Shown: positions 27,233 to 37,094, counted from the first letter of the stretch. The stretch is 64,000 nucleotides of DNA from JAGDZR01 sp049115695 (GCA_049115695.1 JAGDZR010000021.1:1-64000), one strand, 5' to 3'. Notes: generated from the letters alone by a model not told the origin. A program made the numbers and translations.

Positions 27233-28159
27233 ATGCTCAAACCTATTGAAAATTACATACAACCAGGGATCGTTCATTTTATGATCTATCCACAGGTGAT
27301 CAAGGGAGAAGGCCCTGTATTAGAAACACTGGAACGTATTGTTTCAGATGACTATTTTAAGGTAGTAGAGATTACCTGGATCAAGGATGCGACCACTCGT
27401 GCAAAAGCAAAGGCGATGTTGGAGGCATCTGGTATGACCATAAAGTATGGTGCACAGCCGAGATTATTGACGCAACAGTTAAACCTCAACAGTCCGGATT
27501 TGGCGCAAAGAAACCTGGCTGTTGCTACTATTATTGAAGGAATAGACGAAGCTATTGAATTGGGTTTAACTGACTTAGGATTGCTGAGTGGCGCGTATCC
27601 AGGTGAGGATCAAAAAGAAGCTCAAATGGATCTTCTGGAAGATTCACTAGATCAAATTTGCAGTTATGCTTCAGGGAAAGGAGTTAATATCTCCCTGGAA
27701 GTGTTCGATCAAAAGATAGACAAAAAATGCTTGATCGGACCAGCTGCAGACGCTTTGGAAATCTGCAATCGCCTGACAGTAAAATACCCAAGTTTTGGTC
27801 TCATCGTAGACTTGAGCCATATACCATTATTGGGTGAATCGCCTGCTGAGGCCTTGCGTCCAGTTGCCAAATTCGTCCGTCATATACATATTGGGAATGC
27901 GTATATGGATTCACAAGACGATCCTGCCTATGGTGATCATCACCCTAGATTTGGATATCCAGGCGGTATGAATGATGTTGATGAAATTGTAGATTTCCTG
28001 GAGGAGCTTTTCAATATAGGTTACCTCAAAGCAGATGGTAGACAACCAATGCCTGTTTCTTTTGAAATAAAGCCAGTGGGAGATGAAGATCCGGCAGGTA
28101 TGATTGCCAATTCAAAAAGAAAGCTCAACGAGGCTTGGGTGAAACTAAAAGATAGATAA
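27233..28159 (+). CDS. Sugar phosphate isomerase/epimerase-like TIM barrel
   Basis: A 308-residue AP-endonuclease-2-like TIM-barrel protein. Metal-site candidates are EVFDQ (Glu), VDLSHIP (Asp/His), HIHIGN (His) and the C-terminal SFEIKP (Glu). The family covers xylose-isomerase-like, hydroxypyruvate-isomerase and ketose epimerase enzymes. It follows the FAD/Fe-S oxidase by 13 bp and precedes the D-2-hydroxyacid dehydrogenase by 18 bp, so hydroxypyruvate/tartronate interconversion is a reasonable guess. The substrate is not visible. Confidence 0.75.
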   Translation: MLKPIENYIQPGIVHFMIYPQVIKGEGPVLETLERIVSDDYFKVVEITWIKDATTRAKAKAMLEASGMTIKYGAQPRLLTQQLNLNSPDLAQRNLAVATIIEGIDEAIELGLTDLGLLSGAYPGEDQKEAQMDLLEDSLDQICSYASGKGVNISLEVFDQKIDKKCLIGPAADALEICNRLTVKYPSFGLIVDLSHIPLLGESPAEALRPVAKFVRHIHIGNAYMDSQDDPAYGDHHPRFGYPGGMNDVDEIVDFLEELFNIGYLKADGRQPMPVSFEIKPVGDEDPAGMIANSKRKLNEAWVKLKDR

Positions 28160-28177
28160 CGACTAAATAAAGAAAAT

Positions 28178-29161
28178 ATGAAACCTAAGGTTTTTCTAAC
28201 CAGGGAGTTGCCTCCAAAATGTATGGATCGTCTCCATGATCATACAGACCTGACCTACAACAAAGAAGACAGAGTGCTTTCAAAGCAAGAAATAATGGAA
28301 GGAGTAGCTGGTCAGGATGGTTTGCTTTGCCTGCTTACCGATCACATAGATGGTGAAATCATGGACGCGAATCCGGATGTAAAGATCATAGCTAATTATG
28401 CTGTTGGCTTCAATAATATTGATGTGAAAGCCGCTACTGACAGAAAAATACCAGTCACGAATACACCAGGTGTGTTGACAGATACTTCAGCAGACATGGC
28501 GTTCACGCTGTTGGTTTCTACAGCACGCAGGGTTGCTGAGGGTGATAAGTATTTAAGAACCGGACAATGGAATGGATGGGGACCTCTACAATTTTTAGGA
28601 GCTGATATTTATGGAGCAACGTTAGGAATAATTGGACTGGGAAGGATTGGAAAGGCGGTTGCAAAAAGAGCAAGTGGCTTTGATATGAAAGTTGTTTACT
28701 GGAATCGCACGCGTCTATCATCGGAGGAGGAGCAGAACCTTGGTTTGACATATGCCGCTTTTGATGAAGTCTTGAAATTGTCAGACTTTGTCTCGCTCAA
28801 TGTGGCTTACAATAAGGACACCTTGCACTTGATAGGGGAAAAACAGTTTGATTTAATGAAAGAAACGGCCATTTTGATTAACACTGCTCGTGGACCTGTA
28901 GTGGATGAAAAGGCATTGGTTCGAGCTTTGCAAGCCGGGGAAATCGCTGGGGCCGGACTGGACGTTTATGAGGAAGAACCAAAGGTAGAACCTGAGCTTT
29001 TAGAAATGAACAACTGTATTTTACTTCCACATTTGGCAAGTGCCACTATTGCTACACGAACCAAAATGGGGATGATCGCGATCGACAATTTAATGGCAAG
29101 GTTTAGCAATGAGCCATTACCCAACCTTGTGAACAAAGAAATACTAAAACATAAGTTCTAA
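28178..29161 (+). CDS. D-isomer 2-hydroxyacid dehydrogenase (glyoxylate/hydroxypyruvate reductase type)
   Basis: A 327-residue NAD(P)-dependent enzyme. Substrate-domain motif ANYAVGFNNIDVKAATDRKI, Rossmann GLGRIGKAVAKRA, catalytic Arg in NTARGPVVDEKAL, Glu in YEEEP, His in LLPHLASAT. The NYAVGFNNIDV block is typical of glyoxylate/hydroxypyruvate reductases (GyaR/GrhA). It reduces glyoxylate to glycolate or hydroxypyruvate to glycerate. In operon with the FAD/Fe-S oxidase, isomerase and permease. Confidence 0.9.
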   Translation: MKPKVFLTRELPPKCMDRLHDHTDLTYNKEDRVLSKQEIMEGVAGQDGLLCLLTDHIDGEIMDANPDVKIIANYAVGFNNIDVKAATDRKIPVTNTPGVLTDTSADMAFTLLVSTARRVAEGDKYLRTGQWNGWGPLQFLGADIYGATLGIIGLGRIGKAVAKRASGFDMKVVYWNRTRLSSEEEQNLGLTYAAFDEVLKLSDFVSLNVAYNKDTLHLIGEKQFDLMKETAILINTARGPVVDEKALVRALQAGEIAGAGLDVYEEEPKVEPELLEMNNCILLPHLASATIATRTKMGMIAIDNLMARFSNEPLPNLVNKEILKHKF

Positions 29162-29214
29162 GCCTATCTGCATGCTAAAGTTGTCCAAGCCATAATCTAT
29201 AAACCTTAATCGAA

Positions 29215-30885
29215 ATGTCTACATCAGTACTCGCCTTACTTGCTTTTTTACCAATATTGTCTGCAGCGATTATGCTCATAGCCTTGCGGATGCCGGCAAA
29301 AAGGGCCATGCCCATTGCTTTTATCATTACCGCACTTGTGGCTTTTGGTGTTTGGGATATTCCGGCAAGGTTTATTTTGGCTTCTACCATTCAGGGATTG
29401 TTCATCACCTTTGATATTTTATACATTGTTTTTGGCGCAATAGTGCTTTTGAACCTGTTGAAATATTCGCGAGCTATCAGGGTTATCCGAGAGGGGTTCA
29501 TTGATATTAGTGAAGATAGGAGAGTCCAGGTGGTAATCATTGTTTGGTTATTTGGCTCATTCATCGAGGGCGCTGCAGGGTTCGGCACACCAGCGGCTGT
29601 GCTGGCGCCACTTTTGGTTGGATTAGGATTTCCGACTTTCTGCGCGGTAATGCTTGGTATGATGGTGCAAAGTACTGCAGTTACATTTGGAGCGGTTGGT
29701 ACGCCTATTTTAGTAGGTGTAGCAGGGGGAGTTCAAAGTCCAGAATTGTCCGCCGAACTGGCCGTATCAGGGTTGGAGTTTTCAGATTACCTACAGGCTG
29801 TGACATCCAATGTGGTGATTCTTCATGGCATCACCGGCACCTTGATGCCAACGTTGATGGTATGCATGATGACTCGCTTTTTTGGGAAGAACAAGTCATG
29901 GAAAGAAGGGTTGGAAATATTTCCTTTCACACTTTTTGGGGGGCTGGCATTTACGATTCCTTATGCGCTCACCGGTACTTACTTAGGGCCAGAATTTCCT
30001 TCACTTTTGGGTGCACTAGTGGGCATTACGGTGGTAGTTTTTGCAGCAAAGAAGGGCTTTTTGGTACCTAAAAAAACATGGGATTTTGATGACGAAAAAG
30101 AATGGCCATCCTTCTGGAAAGGAACCTTGAACGTCAAACTAAATGATGCAGATAAAGAGCAGAAGTTGTCATTGACCAAGGCATGGTTGCCCTATATTCT
30201 TTTGGCTGTTTTTCTGGTCCTAACCAGGCTGACACAGTTGCCGATAAAATCATGGTTGTTGAGCTTTCAGCTAGAATGGACAGAAATCTTAGGCACTTCT
30301 GTCTCAGCTGCTAGTAAACCACTATATCTTCCCGGGACCGTTTTACTGGTAGTGGGTCTTATCACTATAGGGTTGCATAGGATGAAAGGGCAGTCTGTCA
30401 AGGCCGCCTTTTCTGATAGCACAAAAATGCTTCTTGGTGCTGGGGTTGTTTTAGTGTTTACTGTACCTATGGTGCGTATCTATATCAATTCTGGAGCTAG
30501 TCCTTCAGATCTGGCGAGTATGCCAATAGCTATGGCAGAGTGGGTTTCATCTAGTGTTGGACAGATCTATCCATTGTTTACAGCCACAATTGGAGCATTG
30601 GGTGCCTTTATCGCTGGCAGCAATACGGTAAGTAACCTGATGTTTGGACTCTTTCAGTTTGGTGTAGCCTCAGAATTGGCAATGCCATCCGTGGTAATAG
30701 TCGCGCTACAAGCAGTAGGGGCAGCAGCAGGCAATATGATTGCCATTCACAACATTGTGGCGGCCTCAGCGACAGTTGGGTTTTTAGGCAATGAAGGACT
30801 CATTTTACGTAAGACTATTTTGCCTACCATTTATTATTTGTTGGTTGTAGGTGTTTTGGGGACATTATTGATTTTTTGGTCTTAA
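29215..30885 (+). CDS. LctP-family lactate/glycolate permease
   Basis: A 556-residue inner membrane carrier with ~12-14 helices and the family motif FIEGAAGFGTPAAVLAPLLV near residue 115. A cytoplasmic loop (~280-320) is charged; the C-terminal half repeats the helical pattern (AGSNTVSNLMFGLFQF). LctP/GlcA proteins import L- or D-lactate and glycolate with protons. It sits in the catabolic operon, 53 bp after the reductase, and should supply its substrate. Length is normal for the family. Confidence 0.92.
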   Translation: MSTSVLALLAFLPILSAAIMLIALRMPAKRAMPIAFIITALVAFGVWDIPARFILASTIQGLFITFDILYIVFGAIVLLNLLKYSRAIRVIREGFIDISEDRRVQVVIIVWLFGSFIEGAAGFGTPAAVLAPLLVGLGFPTFCAVMLGMMVQSTAVTFGAVGTPILVGVAGGVQSPELSAELAVSGLEFSDYLQAVTSNVVILHGITGTLMPTLMVCMMTRFFGKNKSWKEGLEIFPFTLFGGLAFTIPYALTGTYLGPEFPSLLGALVGITVVVFAAKKGFLVPKKTWDFDDEKEWPSFWKGTLNVKLNDADKEQKLSLTKAWLPYILLAVFLVLTRLTQLPIKSWLLSFQLEWTEILGTSVSAASKPLYLPGTVLLVVGLITIGLHRMKGQSVKAAFSDSTKMLLGAGVVLVFTVPMVRIYINSGASPSDLASMPIAMAEWVSSSVGQIYPLFTATIGALGAFIAGSNTVSNLMFGLFQFGVASELAMPSVVIVALQAVGAAAGNMIAIHNIVAASATVGFLGNEGLILRKTILPTIYYLLVVGVLGTLLIFWS

Positions 30886-30898
30886 AAGAATTATTCAA

Positions 30899-31780
30899 AT
30901 GAAATTCGAACTTATCCTGGTAACACTCCTCATAGTAATTATGGTGGGATGTGGAAATACTGAAAACGAAACACAAGCTACAAAGGTGACTGAAGAAATG
31001 ACCGTCAATGGCATTGCGGATTCCATCAGATACTTTAGGTCAAATGGACTTCAAACAGATATCTTATCAAGGCGAACTGAGGATCTGAGCAGGAAGGGCG
31101 CCTATGAGATTCAACTGGCTATGCTGGATCAGGAAGTAAAATCGGGGAGAAAACTGATTGGATGGAAGATGGGTGGAACCGCCACTGCAGATACAGCCAA
31201 GTATGATCCAACCTTTGGCTATATTTTGGACAGCTACTTGCAAAAGGAATCAGGGACCATGTCCTCCAAAATGTTTCCTGGAGGAGCGATTATGATGGAG
31301 TCTGAAATAGGGTTTGTCCTGAAAAATGACCTACCTGAAGGTGTAACGTCAATTGAAGAGCTAAAGTCCAGTATAGATTATGTCGTTGGGGCGATCGAAT
31401 TGGCTCAGTCCACCGCCAAACCATTAGAAGGAAAGGCGTTAAGTCCTAATCATGTAGTGGCTTCCGGGATGGGACAGGTAGGAACCATAAAGGGATCAGT
31501 TCAGGTGGCAGTTGATGATTTTGACTTTGAGAATGAAACAGTGAAGTGCTATGTCAATGATTCACTGGTAGTTGAAGGAATTGTGAGCAATATATTTGGC
31601 ACACCGCTGAACGCCTTGTTTAGTTTGGCTAATCTGTTACCTACAGAAGGTAAATTTTTGAGAGCCGGGGACCTGGTTGTTACTGGTTCCGTTTACAAAA
31701 ATCCGTTAGTGAGTGGAGCAGCAGATGTGAGAGTGGAATTTTCCAGCTTAGGTGAAATTCGATTTGAAAGTCAGGAATGA
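30899..31780 (+). CDS. 2-keto-4-pentenoate hydratase-like lipoprotein
   Basis: A 293-residue protein. Lipobox IMVGC at residues 13-17 gives an exported lipoprotein. The remainder resembles MhpD/fumarylacetoacetase-fold hydratases: GWKMGGTA, a metal-site segment MMESEIGFVLKNDLPEG, and SGMGQVG. MhpD-type enzymes are cytoplasmic and hydrate 2-hydroxypentadienoate, so export is odd. It is 13 bp after the LctP gene, last in the operon. It may act on, or merely bind, a keto acid in the periplasm (inference). Confidence 0.75.
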   Translation: MKFELILVTLLIVIMVGCGNTENETQATKVTEEMTVNGIADSIRYFRSNGLQTDILSRRTEDLSRKGAYEIQLAMLDQEVKSGRKLIGWKMGGTATADTAKYDPTFGYILDSYLQKESGTMSSKMFPGGAIMMESEIGFVLKNDLPEGVTSIEELKSSIDYVVGAIELAQSTAKPLEGKALSPNHVVASGMGQVGTIKGSVQVAVDDFDFENETVKCYVNDSLVVEGIVSNIFGTPLNALFSLANLLPTEGKFLRAGDLVVTGSVYKNPLVSGAADVRVEFSSLGEIRFESQE

Positions 31781-31996
31781 TTCAATAATAGCCTTGATTC
31801 CCAATTTTCTGTTTGATGAAATGGTCTCATATTCGTTTCATGTTGTTGTGTTTTTCTGATTACTGTCTTCAAAAAAGATAAAAATTACTACCATAACCAG
31901 CCTGGTGTTACAACCATAATTGTCCACCATGAATCTTTACGATTTTATTAAATTTTGATTAATCCACACTTATAATTTGTGAATGACCATTATGGG

Positions 31997-32938
31997 TCAC
32001 TCTCCAAACAACCACTTCAGTCCTTCAGGAAGTAAGGCGCCAGGATGTTTGTCATTGTGTTCACCATCCGTCCATACAGATTTAACCCTGTATCTGGCAC
32101 CTTCTTGATCATTTTTGTCGGCAATACGGTTGGCGTAGCGCAAGGCTTTTTCCATTTGTTGATTGGCCAAAAACCAGTTTCCCCATTCATTGTCCAGATC
32201 GTTTGTTCCATCCTGCAAAAAGATATCAATAGGGCGGATGGGCTCTCTCCTGATCAGAGCTGGGTAATCCTGTCCACCTAGCTTTACCGGATCTTCTTTC
32301 GGGCGAAATCCGATTGAGACATAGCTGCCAATGCTACTGTAGACTTTTCCAAATGCTTCGGGGAAATGCCAGGCAACTGTAAAGGCTGCAATTGCCCCAC
32401 TGCTAGTCCCGCCAATGGCCCGTTTTTTCGGATCATCAGTGATGTTATAATCCTTTTTGAGGAGTGGAAGCATTTCCTCTACGATGAATCGTCCATATGT
32501 ATTGTCCATGGCGTCATACTCCTGGGCACGATTATTTGGATTGCTCCAACCCAAATCAGTAGGGTAGGTCGTTGACCTGTTTCCAGGACTAATGAATAGG
32601 CCGATGGTCGTAGGTATTTCTTCTTTTCCAATCAAGTTTTCCAAAACTTGCGGAACTCGCAGCGATCCTTCAGGTTGGGTGGCACGGTATCCGTCATGAA
32701 AGATCAAAAGATTGGCAGCTTCACTGGCTTTATATTGAGCAGGGACATAAATCCAATATTGGCGAACGGTACCGGCTAGTATCTTGCTATGAAAATCAAA
32801 GGGTCCTTTTAATTCTCCTTTAGGTATATCTTCCTGTGAGAAGTGATAGGAAGTATGGCCAAGCCCTGTTCGGACTTCTATTTGTGCCTGAGCAGTTACT
32901 AAGATTAGGAGTATTGTGGTAGTTAAAAAAAGTTTCAT
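31997..32938 (-). CDS. Secreted esterase, enterochelin-esterase-like
   Basis: A 313-residue protein with a signal peptide (to ~TAQAQ). Alpha/beta hydrolase with LLIFHDGYR, nucleophile elbow IGGTSSGAIAAFTVAW, and catalytic His in the C-terminal DGEHNDKHPG. It resembles the Fes/IroE-like and feruloyl-esterase-like group; in a carbohydrate locus it more likely removes ester substituents from glycans. Last gene of the leftward operon that begins with the CotH protein. Confidence 0.85.
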   Translation of the reverse strand: MKLFLTTTILLILVTAQAQIEVRTGLGHTSYHFSQEDIPKGELKGPFDFHSKILAGTVRQYWIYVPAQYKASEAANLLIFHDGYRATQPEGSLRVPQVLENLIGKEEIPTTIGLFISPGNRSTTYPTDLGWSNPNNRAQEYDAMDNTYGRFIVEEMLPLLKKDYNITDDPKKRAIGGTSSGAIAAFTVAWHFPEAFGKVYSSIGSYVSIGFRPKEDPVKLGGQDYPALIRREPIRPIDIFLQDGTNDLDNEWGNWFLANQQMEKALRYANRIADKNDQEGARYRVKSVWTDGEHNDKHPGALLPEGLKWLFGE

Positions 32939-33001
32939 AGTAAAAAATAATAGTCAGTTTAAAAGCAAAAGATAATTGAAAGGAATGAAAGGAGTACCTG
33001 A

Positions 33002-33382
33002 TTATTCAATCTTAAAGATTGATCCTTCTTTCTGGTAACCCATTTTTTCATAGTAGGGGTCGACATCAGACATTACATATATTTCCAGGTCGGGATGATC
33101 ATGTTTAATGCAATCCAAAAGCTTTTTCCCAATACCATTACCTCTGTAGTTTCGATCGACCAATAGGTCAATGACCCAAATAAAGTATCCTTGATCAAGC
33201 ATAGCGCGTGAGTATCCACACAGCTCCTTTTGTACACGAGCCACGTAGGTGATCGATTGCTCCAAATTCAACTTATATCTGGGGTTTAGATAGGATTCCC
33301 ATTCTTCTCCTTCAGAGCGGATGAGCTGCATTAGTTGTTCATAGTCCGCTTCTTTGTATTTTTCGATTAACACCTCCATCAT
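33002..33382 (-). CDS. GNAT-family N-acetyltransferase
   Basis: A 126-residue single GNAT domain. Acetyl-CoA loop motif RNYRGNGIGKKLLD, with the C-terminal YYEKMGYQKEGSIFKIE typical of the fold. Cytoplasmic; the acceptor is unknown. It is in the leftward gene run, 11 bp after the SnoaL-like gene and 63 bp before the esterase. Confidence 0.88.
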   Translation of the reverse strand: MMEVLIEKYKEADYEQLMQLIRSEGEEWESYLNPRYKLNLEQSITYVARVQKELCGYSRAMLDQGYFIWVIDLLVDRNYRGNGIGKKLLDCIKHDHPDLEIYVMSDVDPYYEKMGYQKEGSIFKIE

Positions 33383-33393
33383 TCAATGATTAA

Positions 33394-33771
33394 TCAAATC
33401 ATGCCGTTATCGTTGGCCGACGTTTCAGGTATTTTCTGAATGGCATCCCAATGCTCTACAATTTTGCCCTTGTCATCAAATCGGAAGAAATCCATGGTGA
33501 CGTATTCCTCATTACCAGGCCATGTCTGGTGCGTATGTAACGCCACCAATTGACCCTCCGCAATGCACCTTACGAACTCAATTGACTTTTCGGGGTATTC
33601 TTCTTGCATACGATCAAAGTATTCAATGAAACCATACGGCCCGTCGGATACATCCGGATTATGCTGAATGTATTGATCCCCTACATACAAATCAATGGCT
33701 TGTTTAGCATCTCCTTCATAGGCCATTCTGTAAAAAGCAATGGCGTTAGCTTTATTCTGTTCCAGGTTCAT
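33394..33771 (-). CDS. SnoaL/NTF2-like protein
   Basis: A 125-residue protein with the SnoaL-like pattern: FYRMAYEGDAKQAIDLYV, QYIQHNPDVSDGP, then VTMDFFRFDDKGKIVEHWDA. This conical fold is found in polyketide cyclases, dehydratases and many uncharacterised isomerases. No signal peptide. 10 bp from the upstream lipase-like gene, within the leftward operon. Function unknown. Confidence 0.85.
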   Translation of the reverse strand: MNLEQNKANAIAFYRMAYEGDAKQAIDLYVGDQYIQHNPDVSDGPYGFIEYFDRMQEEYPEKSIEFVRCIAEGQLVALHTHQTWPGNEEYVTMDFFRFDDKGKIVEHWDAIQKIPETSANDNGMI

Positions 33772-33781
33772 TTGTAGGGTA

Positions 33782-34621
33782 TTACTCTTGTCCTTTTATC
33801 TCTTTTGTCAATGACTTCACCTCTCTGACCAAGAGAGGTAGAGCCGGATACATCATTTGACCATGATTGTTACCATCCAATTCGTTAATTCTTACCCGTT
33901 GATGTCCTGCTATTTTCATCATGCGCATCATGTAGGCATTCTCTTCGTATCTACCGAGCATTTCCAACTCCCGATCACCGGTAATAATGAGTAGAGGAGG
34001 CGCATCAGCTCTCACATGATAGACTGGAGCCATCTTATCAATAATGGGTTGCTCACCAGGAATACCCATTTCCTTGCGAACGGTAAAGTGGGTGATGGCA
34101 TGACCCGAAAAAGGAATCAGTCCAGCTATTTCATTGGCATCCACTTCATGCACCGATAAGTAATTCTTATCCAGACCAATCATGTAGGTGAGGTACCCGC
34201 CGGCTGACATACCAGAAACGAAAATTAACTCCTTGCTACCTCCATATGCAGTAATATTATCAAAAGCCCAAGCGGTGGCAGCAGCTGCATCCTTAATGCA
34301 TTCAATCGCTTTCACTTTTGGTGAAAGTCGATAGCCAACCCCCATAACTGCAATGCCTTTATTTTTGAGGAATTCAGGAATCTCACGTTTCCCGGCAGTA
34401 AGTCCACCACCATGAAACCAAATGATGGTCGGAAAGTACTTAACACCCTCAGGGTAATAAAAGTCAAAAACACACATTTCCTGCATGTATGGATCATTGT
34501 CAGAGACCGATCGGTCGTAATATGGAATAGCCGTATCTATTTTATAGCTGATCTCATTTGATTGGGCAATCGCAACAGAGAGAGTCAAAAGGAAAATAAG
34601 TGAAGTAATGTGATGTTTCAT
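33782..34621 (-). CDS. Secreted alpha/beta hydrolase (carboxylesterase-like)
   Basis: A 279-residue protein with a signal peptide (LIFLLTLSVAIAQ). Oxyanion motif IIWFHGGGLTAGKR of the HSL/BD-FAE group, nucleophile FVSGMSAGGYLTYMIG, Asp in PPLLIITGDRE, His in NNHGQMM. Expected to deacylate small esters or acetylated sugars in the periplasm. It follows the GH95 gene by 37 bp, which favours glycan de-esterification. Confidence 0.85.
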   Translation of the reverse strand: MKHHITSLIFLLTLSVAIAQSNEISYKIDTAIPYYDRSVSDNDPYMQEMCVFDFYYPEGVKYFPTIIWFHGGGLTAGKREIPEFLKNKGIAVMGVGYRLSPKVKAIECIKDAAAATAWAFDNITAYGGSKELIFVSGMSAGGYLTYMIGLDKNYLSVHEVDANEIAGLIPFSGHAITHFTVRKEMGIPGEQPIIDKMAPVYHVRADAPPLLIITGDRELEMLGRYEENAYMMRMMKIAGHQRVRINELDGNNHGQMMYPALPLLVREVKSLTKEIKGQE

Positions 34622-34658
34622 TGAGTCTTAATTTGATTGGTCAGTTGATCATGATTGT

Positions 34659-37037
34659 TTAGTCACCTTCATACACATATGTTTCTCCAGCCTTCATTTC
34701 GACTGGTACAACCTTATTTTGGTAAATAATATCGAATTTTTGATCAAAGTCAGATGATATTGAGGCTTTGCTTAATGTATTGTTTCGCCACGAAATGTCG
34801 AGGGTTAGTCCGCCTCTTGCTCTTATGCCATTTATATCTCCGTTTGGCCATTGACTAGGTAATGCTGGAAGTAGCCGCAAGGTGTTCTCTTCATGCGATT
34901 GTAAAAGCATTTCGCTAACACCAGCAACATATCCGAAGTTGCCATCTATCTGATAAGGCGGATGAGAGTTGAAAAGATTAGGTCCTGTAGATTTCTTCAA
35001 TAACAAGTCCACATGCTCGTGTGCCATTTCTCCATCGAGGAGCCGTGCACTGCAGTTGATTAACCAAGCCCTGCTCCACCCCGTACCAGCTCCGCCATTG
35101 GCCAGTCGATAGTCAAGCGTTTTTCTGATGGCTTCAAACATGTCAGGATCATTTTTTTGGGTAATACTCGAACCCGGATGAAATCCATACAAATGGGACA
35201 TGTGTCTATGACCGGGTTCATGTTCTTCATAAGGCCTGTCCCATTCCAGAATCCTTCCATTTTCATCAATTACAAAACCAGGTCGGAGTTGTGCTTTTTG
35301 GTTCTTGATTTTGGCAGTAAAATCATTATCGATATCAAGGATATCACATGCTTTGAGATAGTTTTCAAAGACCTCATTGATCACTTGCTGGTCCATTGCA
35401 CTTCCCAGGCATGTAGCAACAGGATTACCATTTTGATTGATAAATCTATTTTCAGGAGATGTTGAGGGGGCAGAGATGAGCATCCCATCTCTGGGGTCCT
35501 CAATGAGCCAATCGCTATAAAATTTAGCTACCTCTTCAATTGCTGGTAAGGCACGATCCCGTAAGAATTTTTGATCACCTGTAAATTCATAATGCTGCCA
35601 GTAATGCTGCATGAGCCAACCACCAGCTCCAACAGAGCAACCCCAATAAGCAGTAGGAGCTCTAAGCCAGGTGGGGGCCCACAAGTCAGTGGCATGAGGA
35701 ATAAAGGTGCCTTGGCAACCAAAGTTTTTTTGTGCAGTCACCTTACCGTTTTCAACCAGCTTGTCAATATAGTCGAACAATGGATTGTTGAGTTCGCCAA
35801 GACCAGTCATGTCCGCCAACCAATAATTCATTTGAAGGTTGATGTTGAGGTGATAGTCTGCATTCCAGGGGGCAGTGATATGCTCATTCCACAACCCCTG
35901 GAGGTTGGCAGGGTTAGTCCCTTCTCTTGAAGTTGAGATGAGTAAGTATCTTCCGAAGTTATAGAGCAATGCTTCAAGGCCAATGTCAATAGCCCCGCTC
36001 TGAACACGCTCCAACCTGCTTCCAGTGGATAGAGTATCCAGATCAGTGCTCCCTAAACTCAAATGCATCCTGTTGTAAAAACTTTGATAATCAGCAACAT
36101 GATCCTCCTGTATCTCGGCGAAACTTTTGGAACCAATAGCGGCTAAGTCTTTTTCATTTTGCAGCTTGTAGTCATCAAAATAATAGGAAGAGTTGGAGAC
36201 AATCAATAAGGTTACCTTTTTCACATTGCTCAATTTTAAAACATCGGAACCTCTTTCTATGGTGCCACCTTCATGGACTATTTTTAATTGAGTTTGAAAC
36301 TGAACGCCTTCCGTAATAGGGTATGGCTGAGAATCGAATTGACCTCCATATTGCGTCACTTTACCATCCATGATCAGCATATTGTCTTCAGTAGTAAATG
36401 ACCGGACAGTTGGATGCCCCTCATCTTCAGGTCGACTCAGTAAAATTTGACCACTCAGGCCATTAGGAGCCGCTGAGGTCAGCTCTATGGCAATAACATT
36501 GTCGGGGTTTGATACAAAGACTGTTTGTGTAAAGGCATTGCCGTTTGCAAGATAGGAGGTAGTTGCAGTGGCATTGCTAATGTCTAACTCACGCCGATAG
36601 TCCGTGATGTTTTCATGATCTAAGTTGATGAACAGATCTCCTAATGTTTGGTGGGATCGAACCACAGATTTTCGTGAAAACTTTTCTACAAACAAGCGAT
36701 CCGCTTCTTCGTTATTTCCGTCAAATAGCAATGTTCGGATCTGTTGCAAGTCATTCTTATTTCCCGCCGGTTCGTTCCAGTTTTCGTCATCTGCGGGCCA
36801 CATAGAATCGTCATTTAGTTGAATACGCTCATTAATGGGATCTCCAAACACCATGACGCCTAGTTTTCCATTCCCTAGTGGTAACGCTTCATTCCATATT
36901 TCAGCAGGTGCTTCATACCAGATCAGGTTTTCTTCTTTCAGAAAAGAAGAATTAACGGGGTTTTGAGTGGTGTCTGATTGACATGCCAATAGGAAACACC
37001 CAAATGTAATGAGATGCAGCTTTGATAATATCTTCAT
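34659..37037 (-). CDS. GH95 alpha-L-fucosidase/alpha-L-galactosidase family lipoprotein
   Basis: A 792-residue protein with lipobox CFLLAC. Order: N-terminal beta-sandwich (WYEAPAEIWNEALPLGNGKL, ~40-290), linker, (alpha/alpha)6 barrel with NLQGLWNEHITAPWNADYHL and NLQMNYWLADMTG, then a C-terminal beta domain (RARGGLTLDISW). The Asn/Asp/Glu catalytic neighbourhood of GH95 is intact as far as can be seen. GH95 members cleave terminal alpha-L-fucose or alpha-L-galactose; with a sulfatase and GH117-like enzymes nearby, L-galactose-containing algal galactan is attractive but not proven. Second gene of the leftward operon. Confidence 0.92.
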   Translation of the reverse strand: MKILSKLHLITFGCFLLACQSDTTQNPVNSSFLKEENLIWYEAPAEIWNEALPLGNGKLGVMVFGDPINERIQLNDDSMWPADDENWNEPAGNKNDLQQIRTLLFDGNNEEADRLFVEKFSRKSVVRSHQTLGDLFINLDHENITDYRRELDISNATATTSYLANGNAFTQTVFVSNPDNVIAIELTSAAPNGLSGQILLSRPEDEGHPTVRSFTTEDNMLIMDGKVTQYGGQFDSQPYPITEGVQFQTQLKIVHEGGTIERGSDVLKLSNVKKVTLLIVSNSSYYFDDYKLQNEKDLAAIGSKSFAEIQEDHVADYQSFYNRMHLSLGSTDLDTLSTGSRLERVQSGAIDIGLEALLYNFGRYLLISTSREGTNPANLQGLWNEHITAPWNADYHLNINLQMNYWLADMTGLGELNNPLFDYIDKLVENGKVTAQKNFGCQGTFIPHATDLWAPTWLRAPTAYWGCSVGAGGWLMQHYWQHYEFTGDQKFLRDRALPAIEEVAKFYSDWLIEDPRDGMLISAPSTSPENRFINQNGNPVATCLGSAMDQQVINEVFENYLKACDILDIDNDFTAKIKNQKAQLRPGFVIDENGRILEWDRPYEEHEPGHRHMSHLYGFHPGSSITQKNDPDMFEAIRKTLDYRLANGGAGTGWSRAWLINCSARLLDGEMAHEHVDLLLKKSTGPNLFNSHPPYQIDGNFGYVAGVSEMLLQSHEENTLRLLPALPSQWPNGDINGIRARGGLTLDISWRNNTLSKASISSDFDQKFDIIYQNKVVPVEMKAGETYVYEGD

Positions 37038-37094
37038 ACCATGAAGATATCAAATAATCGAATTACCTGGGCTGTGGGCAATTCTTTCTGCTAA

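Noticed and set aside
29544..30071. 175-residue frame inside the LctP gene
   Set aside because: Same-strand shadow of a strongly conserved permease; the translated sequence is rich in Cys, Arg and Trp and unlike a real protein.
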